From DASUBN01 sp036500225 (GTDB lineage: Bacteria > Pseudomonadota > Gammaproteobacteria > Natronospirales > REEB76), in contig DASYCJ010000004.1 of assembly GCA_036500225.1 (NCBI GenBank), positions 1 to 42,767 of the forward strand: a stretch of DNA of 42,767 nt. Direction: 5' to 3'. A model generated the notes under the pieces. The model was not told the origin of the DNA. It ran no database searches and was given only the letters and a program-made list of their open reading frames with translations. A program made the position numbers and the translations under genes. Of this stretch, positions 16,817 through 23,894 are shown one piece after another. Every line of letters starts with the position of its first letter. Within the stretch, counting starts at the first letter, position 1.

Positions 16817-18379
16817 TCAGGCCGGGGCATCTCCGCCGGCATCATCGCCGCCGCCGCCCGCGTCGTCGCCACCTGAATCGCCGCCGCCTTCGTCACCACC
16901 ACCGCCGCCGCCTTCCTTCTCCAGCTTGCCGACCAGCGACAAGGTGAAAGCTGCGCCCATGTACTTGAAATGCGGACGCACCGACAGCTCGACCTTGTAC
17001 CAGCCGGCCTGTCCCTCGATGTCCGAGACGATGACCTTGGCCTCGCGCAGGGGACGACGGCTACGCACCGAGGCCGGCGGGTTGTCCTGGTCAGCCACGT
17101 ACTGGCGGATCCACGCGTTCAACTCGCGGTCCAGGTCGTTGCGGGTCTTCCAGCTGCCAATATGCTCGCGCTGCAGCACCTTCAGGTAGTGCGCCAGGCG
17201 GTTCACGATCAGGAGGTAAGGCAGCTGCGTGCCGAGGCGGTAGTTCATCTCCGCTTCTTTACCCTCGGCGCTGTTGCCGAAGGACTTGGCCTTCTGCACC
17301 GAGTTGGCCGAGAAGAACACGGCGTGGTCGCTGTCCTTCTTCGCCACCAGTGGGATGAAGCCCTGCTCCGCCAACTCGAACTCGCGGCGGTCCGAGATCA
17401 GCGCTTCCACCGGCGACTTGGTCTTGGTCTCGCCCTTGTCCTGGAAGGTGTGCACCGGCAGGTTATCCACCATGCCGCCGCTCTGCGGACCGATCACGTT
17501 CGGGCACCAGCGGTACTGCTTGAAGCTGTCCGACAGGCGCGAGGCGAAGGAGAAGGCGGTGTTGCCCCACAGGTAGTCGTTGTGGCCCTTCACCGTCTCC
17601 ACGTAGTTGAACTCGCGGGCCTTGTTGTTCTCGCCGTAGGGAGCACGCAGCATGAAGCGCGGCGCAGTCAGGCCCACGTTGCGGGAATCGTCGGACTCGC
17701 GGAAGGCACGCCATTTGGCGTACTGCGGGCCCTCGAAGGTGGCCTGCATGTCCTTGATGGACGCCAGTTCCTCGTAGGAGTCCACGCCGAAGAACTGCGG
17801 GGCCGCGGCGGCCACGAAGGGGGCGTGGGACATGGCGCTGACGCTGGCGATGTTGCGCAGCAACTGGATGTCCTGGGCACCGGGGCCGAAGTCATAGGCA
17901 CCGATCATGGCGCCGTAGGGCGCGCCGCCGAACTGGCCGAACTCAGCCGTGTAGACGTGCTTGTAGAGACCGGACTTGGCCACTTCCGGCGCGTCCTCGA
18001 AGTCCTGCAAGAGCTCGTCCTTGGCGACGCTCAGCATCTCGATCTTGGTGTTCTCGCGGAAGTCGGTGCGATCCACCAGCGACTTCAACCCGCGCCAAGA
18101 GGACTCCAGCTTCTGGAAGTCCGCGTTGTGCAGGATCTCGTCCACCTGCTTGCTGAGCTTCTTGTCGATCTCGGCGATCATCTCGTCCACCAGCTTCTGC
18201 TCGACCTTCTCGGTCTTGCGCTGCGGCTGCAGGAGCTCGGAGATGAAAGCCTCGACGCCCTTCTTGGCGATCTCGTAGCCCTCTTCGCTGGGCTTGAGCC
18301 GCGTCTCCTGCATGATCTGATCGAGCAGGGATCCCTCAGCCGCCTCGGCGGTCTGCCCTTGTTTCTTCATTTCGCTCAT
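16817..18379 (-). CDS. tssC: T6SS contractile sheath large subunit TssC with acidic Gly-rich tail
   Basis: TssC (VipB/EvpB family, 520 aa) forms the sheath with TssB. The N-terminal segment SLLDQIMQETRLK (17-29) corresponds to the helix known from VipB to bind the ClpV N-domain. Body blocks include LESSWRGLKSLVDRT, LLQDFEDAPEVAKSGLY, LPYLLIVNRLAHYLKVLQRE and RPLREAKVIV. After the normal end (GKLEKE, 489) comes a 31-residue tail of Gly, Asp, Glu and Ser that I do not expect in this family. It starts 51 bp after tssB and lies 56 bp before tssH. Confidence 0.96.
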   Translation of the reverse strand: MSEMKKQGQTAEAAEGSLLDQIMQETRLKPSEEGYEIAKKGVEAFISELLQPQRKTEKVEQKLVDEMIAEIDKKLSKQVDEILHNADFQKLESSWRGLKSLVDRTDFRENTKIEMLSVAKDELLQDFEDAPEVAKSGLYKHVYTAEFGQFGGAPYGAMIGAYDFGPGAQDIQLLRNIASVSAMSHAPFVAAAAPQFFGVDSYEELASIKDMQATFEGPQYAKWRAFRESDDSRNVGLTAPRFMLRAPYGENNKAREFNYVETVKGHNDYLWGNTAFSFASRLSDSFKQYRWCPNVIGPQSGGMVDNLPVHTFQDKGETKTKSPVEALISDRREFELAEQGFIPLVAKKDSDHAVFFSANSVQKAKSFGNSAEGKEAEMNYRLGTQLPYLLIVNRLAHYLKVLQREHIGSWKTRNDLDRELNAWIRQYVADQDNPPASVRSRRPLREAKVIVSDIEGQAGWYKVELSVRPHFKYMGAAFTLSLVGKLEKEGGGGGGDEGGGDSGGDDAGGGGDDAGGDAPA

Positions 18380-18430
18380 GATGATCGCCTCTCTGAAACT
18401 TTGTGGTTCGTGTGGCCTGACGCCAGGGGA

Positions 18431-18937
18431 TTACTTCTTCTCGCCCTTGTCGTCGACGCCCAGTTCCTTCATGACCGCGGCGCGCGTGGTCTCGTCCTTC
18501 AAGAGGTCCTGAATCGCGCGGCGGAAAGCCGGCACGTTGCCCAGGGGGCCCTTGAGCGCCATCAGGTTCTTGCGCAGCTCCAGCATCTGCTTCAGCTCCG
18601 GCACCTGTTCGGCGACGCGATCCGGCGAGAAGTCCTTGTAGCCGTTGATCTTCAGGCTCACGTCCATGTTGCCGCCCTGCTTCGCGTCCAGGGTGTTCTT
18701 GATGGTCATGTTCACGCCGAGGTTGTGACCCTTGATCACAGCATCGAAGTTGTCTTTATTGATGTTGACCGGCGAGCGCTCCTCGACGGCCTTGTCGTTG
18801 GGCTTGCCGGTGAAGTCACCGAGCACCAGCATCTTCAATGGCAGTTCGACGTCCTCGGCATTGTCGCCGGTCTCGGACTGGTAGACGATGTTGACGCGCT
18901 CTTTCGGCGCCACTGAACCCTTGTCTTTATCCGCCAT
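18431..18937 (-). CDS. tssB: T6SS contractile sheath small subunit TssB
   Basis: TssB (VipA family, 168 aa) forms the sheath heterodimer with TssC. Key blocks are ERVNIVYQSETGDNAEDVEL, LPLKMLVLGDFTG and FSPDRVAEQVPELKQMLELR. The length is normal for the family and the ATG at 18937 has a GGAGGATTC ribosome site. It lies between tssA and tssC. Its first ~130 residues have a clear counterpart at the N-terminus of the fused gene at 5183-6958, showing that the operon holds two TssB-type domains. Confidence 0.95.
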   Translation of the reverse strand: MADKDKGSVAPKERVNIVYQSETGDNAEDVELPLKMLVLGDFTGKPNDKAVEERSPVNINKDNFDAVIKGHNLGVNMTIKNTLDAKQGGNMDVSLKINGYKDFSPDRVAEQVPELKQMLELRKNLMALKGPLGNVPAFRRAIQDLLKDETTRAAVMKELGVDDKGEKK

Positions 18938-18955
18938 GACTGAATCCTCCGTCTT

Positions 18956-20521
18956 TTATAGCTTCACGTTTAGGGCGAGTACTGGATCGAGGCTGCTGAG
19001 CGCAGAGAACGCCTGGGCGCTGCGCGCCGCGGTGTCCTGTGCGTTCTTGGATTTGCCGGTGGTCTTGTCGTAAGCCGAGAGCAGCAACTTATAGACGCGC
19101 ACCGCGGTGTCCGGTTCCCACTCGCGCAGGCGGAACTCCTCGATGCGCGCCACCAGCGCCTCGAGGATCGGCGCGGCGACGTTGGCGTGGCCGGTCTGCA
19201 CCAGGAGTTGCGCGAGCGCGAGGCGCCACATGAATTGGTCGTGGGCGTTGGCGGTGGTGGCGTGGCCCTCATCCAACTGCTTGATGGCCGCATCCACGTT
19301 GCCGGACGTGGCGGCGGCGCGGGCGTTGTTGAAAGCTTCGTCCCAGGGCGCGGCGTCCTTCTTGGCACGCTTGGAACCGCCGGTGGGGGCTTCGCCGGCA
19401 GTGGCATGTTCTTCGATGAATTCCTGGGTCGCCTCGTCGGCGAATGGCTTGTCGCCCACGAACTTGAGTTCCGTCAGGCCCGGCACCGTGGCCAGGAAGT
19501 GAGAGAGCTCCCGCAGCACCGTCTTGCGGGCCGGGGCGCCGCGCTCACCCAGCGTCCCTAAGGCATCGGCCACCATCCGCTGGCCATCCAGCCAATAAGG
19601 TGACTTGGCGAGGGCCGCTTCCAGCTCCGGCAGCAGGGCCTCGATCTGGCCGGCCTGGCGCTGGGTCTCGAACTGCTTCAGGCGTTCCGGCGCGGGGGCG
19701 GGGATCTGGGTCTGGCCGTTGGCGTGGGTAGGGGCCGTCTCCACCGTCATCCAGCCGCTGAGCCGGTTCAACCTATAGGCGCGCGCATCCGCCACGTCCT
19801 TCGCCATCCAATACTTGCTCACCTTGCGCGCCATGTCCTGCATCTGGCGCAGGACTTTCTTGGCATCCGCATCGTTGCTGACCTCGGCGATCTCCGCCGC
19901 GGGGGCCGCCGCCGGACGCGGTGCAGCCGTGGCCGCAGGCTTGGCCGCCGGCGCCGGAGTATCCAGGCTTTGCACGTGATCCTTGAGGGGACGGCTGAGA
20001 TCGGACAGGGACGGCGCGTCCTGGCCCATCTTGTCCGTGAGGGCGCTGTCCAGTTCCTTGAGGAAGGCCGAGGCCTGCTCTACCGCGGCTTTCTCCGCCG
20101 ACTTCGGTCGGGTGTCACGCACCTGCTTGCCGGTCTTCTCCGCCAACCAGGAGATGGCGGTGGCGCGGGCGCGCATGCGCTTCAGTTCCGGGAAGAGACC
20201 GTCCCAATGGGTGACGGCGAGGTCACGCAGCACCTTCAAGCCGGCAGCGAGCCCCGCGTAACGCTGGGTCTCCATCAGGCCGCGGCAGAGATAGGCTGCT
20301 ACCAATAGATCCTTGGATTTGGATTGCAGGATGGCGGACGAGAGTTCCACCACTTTGCCCCAGTCCACCGCGCTCGGCGTCAGGGATTCCTGCTTGGCGA
20401 GTTCGGCTTCGAGCTGTTCGAATTCAGGTTCGTAGCGCGCGGACTGCCCACACGGCTGCGCGTCACTGATTGGGGCAGACCCCAATCCGGCAAACTGCTG
20501 GTTTACGGCAGCTTCATCCAC
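18956..20521 (-). CDS. tssA: T6SS assembly protein TssA
   Basis: TssA (521 aa from the preferred start) primes and coordinates tube and sheath assembly. The ImpA N-terminal domain is shown by QPCGQSARYEPEFEQLE and SKDLLVAAYLCRGLMET. An Ala/Pro-rich linker follows near the middle, and the C-terminal part with LAQLLVQTGHANVAAPILEAL and REWEPDTAVRVYKLLLSAY resembles the VasJ-type domain. I chose the GTG at 20521 because GAAAGG sits 8 bases upstream and the family usually has only 10-20 residues before the PCG motif. A GTG at 20608 would add 29 residues but has its AAGGGG directly abutting the codon. It is the first gene of the operon and lies 18 bp before tssB. Confidence 0.92.
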   Translation of the reverse strand: MDEAAVNQQFAGLGSAPISDAQPCGQSARYEPEFEQLEAELAKQESLTPSAVDWGKVVELSSAILQSKSKDLLVAAYLCRGLMETQRYAGLAAGLKVLRDLAVTHWDGLFPELKRMRARATAISWLAEKTGKQVRDTRPKSAEKAAVEQASAFLKELDSALTDKMGQDAPSLSDLSRPLKDHVQSLDTPAPAAKPAATAAPRPAAAPAAEIAEVSNDADAKKVLRQMQDMARKVSKYWMAKDVADARAYRLNRLSGWMTVETAPTHANGQTQIPAPAPERLKQFETQRQAGQIEALLPELEAALAKSPYWLDGQRMVADALGTLGERGAPARKTVLRELSHFLATVPGLTELKFVGDKPFADEATQEFIEEHATAGEAPTGGSKRAKKDAAPWDEAFNNARAAATSGNVDAAIKQLDEGHATTANAHDQFMWRLALAQLLVQTGHANVAAPILEALVARIEEFRLREWEPDTAVRVYKLLLSAYDKTTGKSKNAQDTAARSAQAFSALSSLDPVLALNVKL

Positions 20522-21011
20522 TACCCGCACCTTTCGTTTGTTATGCCCCGACTCGCGCCCAGCGTGTCGAGACGCCGATGCGACGGCGATGGACCGTCGA
20601 TCTGGCACCCCCTTAAGAGTGCCCGCTAGTAACTATCTGGAGATGAACCCCTACATCCCACCGTCACGACGGGGGGATGACCCTACTGGTACCGAGTCCT
20701 TCTAAAAATCACCCGAAACAAGCACTTGGACTGCTTCGTGCGTTTATTCCCAGAGTCCGCTGAAGTCTAGCACGCGGTCATTAGGTTAACATGACATATT
20801 GACGAACGGAATTATCAGTAAATTCAACGATGAGTCGCGCATACATGTGGCGAAACTTTTATCTCCGGCGGATGACATTCGACCCGTGATGCAAGCGTAG
20901 CAGGCGGTTGTTACACTCCAGTGCTAGGGACTCTTCCGGCTTTGCCGCATGTAACAGCCTTATCTCGCTGATATGGCTGGCAATACCGGTCACCAGCTTC
21001 GAGTAAGACTG
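20522..21011. other. Divergent intergenic region between tssA and the FHA gene
   Basis: This ~490-bp non-coding stretch separates the T6SS operon (minus) from the FHA protein (plus) and must hold both promoters. It contains an inverted repeat (20654-20679), a small GGCAC/GTGCC stem (20604-20623) and an AT-richer core around 20690-20860. I see no convincing sigma-70 hexamer pair: TTGACG near 20799 lacks a matching -10. A good sigma-54 element is also absent. No credible small ORF is visible. Confidence 0.6.
20654..20679. promoter_or_regulatory. 12-bp inverted repeat upstream of tssA, operator-like
   Basis: CATCCCACCGTC and GACGGGGGGATG form arms of 12 bases separated by AC, with one mismatch. 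The repeat lies about 130 bp upstream of the preferred tssA start and ~330 bp upstream of the FHA gene, where a regulator could control both directions. It could also form an RNA hairpin. The function is inferred only from symmetry and position. Confidence 0.4.
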
Positions 21012-21887
21012 ATGTTCATATTCAACAAAGCCAAGACCGTCGCGGTGCTGCTCGCCGAGTTCGGTGGCGCCGAGGGACCGGGCGGCCTCAGCCCCGAAGA
21101 CCCGCGCCTCGTGCCGCTGCAGGCCCTGCTCAAGAATCGCGGCGCCCAGCTCGAGGAATTCGATAACCGCCACGTGCTGGCAGCCTTCGAGAGCACCGAT
21201 ACCGCGGTGGAAGCGGCTCGCGAACTGCACCTCGCACTCATCTCCACGGATCCACCCACGGCACCGGTGCACATGGCCCTGCATGCCGGCAGCGAAGGCC
21301 CCGGCAAGACCACCGCCAAGGGCGCGCTCGGCATCGTGGTGTACGGCATCGCGGCCCTCGCCGACCAGATGGCCCTGGTGCTGAGCGAACACGCCTGGAA
21401 AGCCCTCACCCCCGCCTTGCAGGGCTCGGCCGTCAGTTCCCTGAAACCGGTGCCCCAGGGTGCGGGCGCCGCGCTCTACGAGATGCCCTGGACCGAGCCC
21501 TCCGAGGCCGACCGCACCCGCATGGTCACCATGATGTTCGAGAAACAGGACGTCACCACCCACGCGCAGCTGCTCATCACCTACCGCGACCAGCAGATCC
21601 AGGTGAGTGTGTCCCAGCCGGCCATCATCATGGGCCGCTCCAGCCAGTGCGACCTCATCGTCAACCACCAGAGCGCCTCGCGCCTGCACGCCCGTATCGA
21701 ATACAAGGACGGCAACTTCGTGCTGGTGGACCAGAGCGGCAACGGCACCTTCGTGCGCTTCTCAGACGGAGACAAGGTCAAGGTGCACAACAACGGCGTG
21801 CCCATCCGCGGTGCCGGTGACATCGGCCTGGGCGACGCCAAGGACGCCATCTCCGACGACGCCGTGCGCTTCATCTGCGTGGAATGA
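21012..21887 (+). CDS. FHA-domain protein with degenerate nucleotide-cyclase-like domain
   Basis: The C-terminal third is a forkhead-associated (phosphothreonine-binding) domain: IIMGRSSQCDLIV (205-217), SASRLHARIEY (221-231), GNGTFV (243-248). The N-terminal ~160 residues follow the layout of class III cyclases: VAVLLAEFGG, HVLAAFESTDTAVEAAREL, VHMALHAG, GIVVYGIAALADQ. The two metal-binding Asp positions appear replaced (by Glu in LAEF and by Arg in NRHVLAAF), so catalysis is unlikely. The start MFIFNKAK at 21012 follows GAGTAAGA; an ATG at 20973 would add 13 residues. FHA proteins regulate several T6SSs through Thr phosphorylation, and this gene is divergent from tssA. No PpkA/PppA kinase or phosphatase is in the window. 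Confidence 0.8.
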   Translation: MFIFNKAKTVAVLLAEFGGAEGPGGLSPEDPRLVPLQALLKNRGAQLEEFDNRHVLAAFESTDTAVEAARELHLALISTDPPTAPVHMALHAGSEGPGKTTAKGALGIVVYGIAALADQMALVLSEHAWKALTPALQGSAVSSLKPVPQGAGAALYEMPWTEPSEADRTRMVTMMFEKQDVTTHAQLLITYRDQQIQVSVSQPAIIMGRSSQCDLIVNHQSASRLHARIEYKDGNFVLVDQSGNGTFVRFSDGDKVKVHNNGVPIRGAGDIGLGDAKDAISDDAVRFICVE

Positions 21888-21915
21888 CGGTCTGGGGAAA
21901 GCCTCGAGGGGCTGT

Positions 21916-21921
21916 TATAAT
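21916..21921 (+). promoter_or_regulatory. -10 element of the tRNA-Leu gene
   Basis: A consensus TATAAT lies 9 bases before the tRNA 5' end. The -35 region about 17 bases upstream (around 21893) is weak. The GC-rich stretch TGCGGCC between the -10 and the gene resembles a stringent discriminator, as is usual for stable RNA promoters. Confidence 0.6.
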
Positions 21922-21930
21922 CTGCGGCCT

Positions 21931-22018
21931 GCCCGGATGGCGGAACTGGTAGACGCGCGGGACTCAAAATCCCGTTCCCTCTAAAGGAGTGTGGGTTCGA
22001 TTCCCTCTCCGGGCACCA
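21931..22018 (+). tRNA. tRNA-Leu(CAA)
   Basis: An 88-base class II tRNA with CCA encoded. The acceptor stem GCCCGGA pairs with TCCGGGC, followed by ACCA. The anticodon arm CGGGA-CTCAAAA-TCCCG gives anticodon CAA (Leu, UUG codon). The T arm GTGGGTTCGATTCCCTC is present and a long variable arm lies between, as in leucine tRNAs. Its 3' end has been used as an integration site: a related pseudogene and a 19-bp exact copy of its end lie within 2 kb downstream. Confidence 0.95.
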
Positions 22019-22021
22019 TCT
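22003..22021 (+). repeat. 19-bp direct repeat, tRNA copy (att-like)
   Basis: CCCTCTCCGGGCACCATCT at the 3' end of the tRNA-Leu and its flank is repeated exactly at 23826-23844. Direct copies of a tRNA 3' end are the usual footprint of tyrosine-recombinase integration. No integrase gene lies between the copies. Confidence 0.75.
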
Positions 22022-22185
22022 TCTCGTATAGCTTCAAGTACTGACGCTGTTAGCTGTGCTAATAGCTGTCTCACGCTTCCCTTAGTACACCGCCCTTTTT
22101 CCTTCGCACACCATAGTACAAGTTGGGTGATTGGGGGTTTGCATGTCTAAGCAAACCACCGAACAACTGTGCCTTACACGTCCAA

Positions 22186-23220
22186 TTATTGGAAGTTCAA
22201 ATGTTTGACGTCATCTGAAGGATAAAAATCGTTCGTCAGGTCCACTGGATGATGAACCATAGCGAAGCACAAGCCATAGATTTTCTCATCAGTCTGTATA
22301 TCGCCGCGCTTCACGGTGTTGGCGTTGATGAGGTGGGCGATGTTGTAGATAGCTACCAACCTGGCTTTATTAGAGAGTTCAGCAGGACCTCCAGTAGCAA
22401 TCTGTTTCCTTCGCAACTCCTCTAACCTGCTTAAGTCCACCAGGCCCCCGCCCAAATCATGTAGTTCCAATCCACCTTGACCATTGAGCAAGGCCAGCGT
22501 CGTACAATTTTGGATTGTATAAGCAGTAATCTCCTCGGTCATCTCATTCACGTAGTGCGACGAGTCATGGTGCATATTATAGGCATGCCAATATTCATGA
22601 CTGATCAGTTCGAGAGTGCTCGTCAACCATACATATGAAGCAGTCCCACCCTGGCTAAGGTATTGGGGAGTCGAAAAGGCAAAGTACAAGGGGATGCCAT
22701 CATCGCTATGCAAGGTCGTCGAAGTCCGTACCGGAGTATTTTCGCCATAGAAAGCAAGTTGCAGTTGCAACAGAGGGGCGCTGTCTCCGATGATGGCCCG
22801 GATCACAGCTTTAAAGCGAGACATAGCAGCATCCCAAGTGGGAATCGCTATGACATGGCGAACTCCAGACGAATCGGCAGTTACTGTCCGCGGCTGTTCG
22901 AATGAAAGCACACTCGCCCTTGAGTTATCGGTCCCGTAAAACGTCCATCTCCAATCATCGGCGTGTCCTGTAACCAATGGTGTAGGCAATAACTTCTCAT
23001 TGGTAATACCTTGCACATCCCGATTGATATCGCTGATGCTGGTAACGTTGTACTTGGCTAAACCAAAGGCCTGTTCAACACCATGCAAATCCAAGATGGT
23101 AGGAACGCCATCTGCCTGGAGGTGGTCAACACTTGAGCAACCTGAAATCGCAAGGAAGGCGAGCCCAGCTGCTAAGCGGAATCTTCTCATCCAGTTCAAC
23201 TTCAAAGGGTGCATCGTCAT
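22186..23220 (-). CDS. Lipoprotein with HExxH zinc-protease-like motif, in tRNA-linked insert
   Basis: I do not recognise the family. The 344-aa product begins with a lipoprotein signal (lipobox AISGC, Cys28), placing it at an envelope membrane. At 208-212 it has HEYWH inside LELISHEYWHAYNMHH, a classic zinc-metallopeptidase motif, with Glu226, Glu229 and Glu230 14-18 residues later as candidates for a third ligand, as in gluzincins. The gene stands alone between the tRNA-Leu and a tRNA-Leu pseudogene. Its codon use is visibly richer in A/T than its neighbours, which suggests recent acquisition. An ATG at 23190 (MRRFRLAAGL) would also give a good lipoprotein signal. Peptidase activity is inferred from the motif. 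Confidence 0.75.
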   Translation of the reverse strand: MTMHPLKLNWMRRFRLAAGLAFLAISGCSSVDHLQADGVPTILDLHGVEQAFGLAKYNVTSISDINRDVQGITNEKLLPTPLVTGHADDWRWTFYGTDNSRASVLSFEQPRTVTADSSGVRHVIAIPTWDAAMSRFKAVIRAIIGDSAPLLQLQLAFYGENTPVRTSTTLHSDDGIPLYFAFSTPQYLSQGGTASYVWLTSTLELISHEYWHAYNMHHDSSHYVNEMTEEITAYTIQNCTTLALLNGQGGLELHDLGGGLVDLSRLEELRRKQIATGGPAELSNKARLVAIYNIAHLINANTVKRGDIQTDEKIYGLCFAMVHHPVDLTNDFYPSDDVKHLNFQ

Positions 23221-23631
23221 GCAGAATTACATTGCCTCAAAAGTGCCATCAGATTTCTTGAAGACATTAGATGGTCCTTGCGTTTTTAGGTAGGATTTTC
23301 CATGCGTGGAGCCTGCAAAACCGAGGATACGGTGTGACAAACTCGCTAACGAGATAGTGCATAGTGACCCCCATTTTTGAATCAGAATTCCAAGCACTGG
23401 CGACTTTAGCGATGAAGTGTCGTGATGTATGTAAGATTAGTCTTACAACTTTCGCTTTAAAAGTATGGCTTCGCACATATACTCCGATACGCTGGAAACA
23501 TCGCCACCAGTAAAGGCAATGTGGAGGTCATGGTCTTCGATGAATCACTATGTTGTCCAATAGCTGTAACGACGCTACTTTTGCGCAGTTACTAATAGCT
23601 GGAGGACACCATGCGTAAGTTGTGCTGTATT

Positions 23632-23711
23632 GAATGGGCCAACTGGAGAACGCTTGGACTCAAAATCCCGTTCCCTCTAAAGGAGTGTGGATTCGATTCC
23701 CTCTCCGACCA
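23632..23711 (+). pseudogene. tRNA-Leu pseudogene (partial duplicate)
   Basis: Bases 23656-23690 are identical to tRNA-Leu 21960-21994, then one mismatch, then 16 further identical bases (23692-23707). The 5' half is recognisable but degenerate (AACTGGagaACGC against AACTGGtagACGC). The acceptor stem cannot form because the 5' strand has diverged and GGC is missing before ACCA. It probably arose when an element recombined at the tRNA and left a second copy. Confidence 0.85.
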
Positions 23712-23760
23712 TAAAGAGCTAAGATTGATTCACGGATTCGTCCCTGGAGTCGTGACCAGC

Positions 23761-23809
23761 CCGGCCATCCACGGCCGGTCGTTCGAGCCGGTGCGAGCAG
23801 CGCTCGCAC
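23761..23809. repeat. Tandem hairpins, REP-like
   Basis: Two perfect inverted repeats lie in tandem: CCGGCC/GGCCGG with a 6-base loop (23761-23778) and GTGCGAGC/GCTCGCAC with a 3-base loop (23791-23809). They have no T-run, so they are not typical terminators. They resemble short REP-type palindromes and lie between the tRNA pseudogene and the second att-like repeat. Confidence 0.5.
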
Positions 23810-23825
23810 AAAGACACGGCTCTCA

Positions 23826-23844
23826 CCCTCTCCGGGCACCATCT
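23826..23844 (+). repeat. 19-bp direct repeat, distal copy (att-like)
   Basis: This is an exact copy of the tRNA-Leu 3' end plus 3 flanking bases (22003-22021). It marks the likely right boundary of the 1.8-kb insert and the original chromosomal continuation towards the NUDIX gene. Confidence 0.75.
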
Positions 23845-23894
23845 AAGTCTCAAAATCCTTCTGCTCACAGGCCCATCCCAGCCGGCCAAATCTT

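Larger units (their letters stand above)
23221..23894. other. AT-richer, gene-poor stretch with tRNA remnants and hairpins
   Basis: Between the lipoprotein gene and the NUDIX gene there is no convincing coding region. The stretch holds an A/T-rich segment (23221-23630), the tRNA-Leu pseudogene, two strong hairpins (23761-23809) and the second 19-bp repeat. It reads as the scar of one or more integration events at the tRNA. Confidence 0.65.

Noticed and set aside
16970..18916. Long open frame on the plus strand (~648 codons) opposite tssC and tssB
   Set aside because: It is antisense to two clearly conserved genes, its translation is low-complexity Val/Leu/Arg/His without any family pattern, and such frames are common opposite GC-rich genes. 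The same applies to the long plus-strand frames at 2560-4206, 492-1451 and 36247-37368.
1..20521. The whole T6SS operon as cargo of the tRNA-Leu island
   Set aside because: All tRNA-derived repeats lie on the other side of the tRNA (22003-23844); nothing tRNA-like flanks the T6SS within the window.
20522..20608. Longer TssA start at GTG 20608
   Set aside because: The ribosome site abuts the codon, and the extra 29 residues (Arg/Ser-rich) precede the usual family start; kept only as an alternative.
20603..20618. TGGCAC-type sequence upstream of tssA as a sigma-54 promoter
   Set aside because: The -12 part (TTGC) is missing at the required spacing, so the match is only half a site.
23267..23476. 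69-codon minus-strand frame in the tRNA insert
   Set aside because: No ribosome site, no recognisable protein pattern, and it lies in an A/T-rich scar region.
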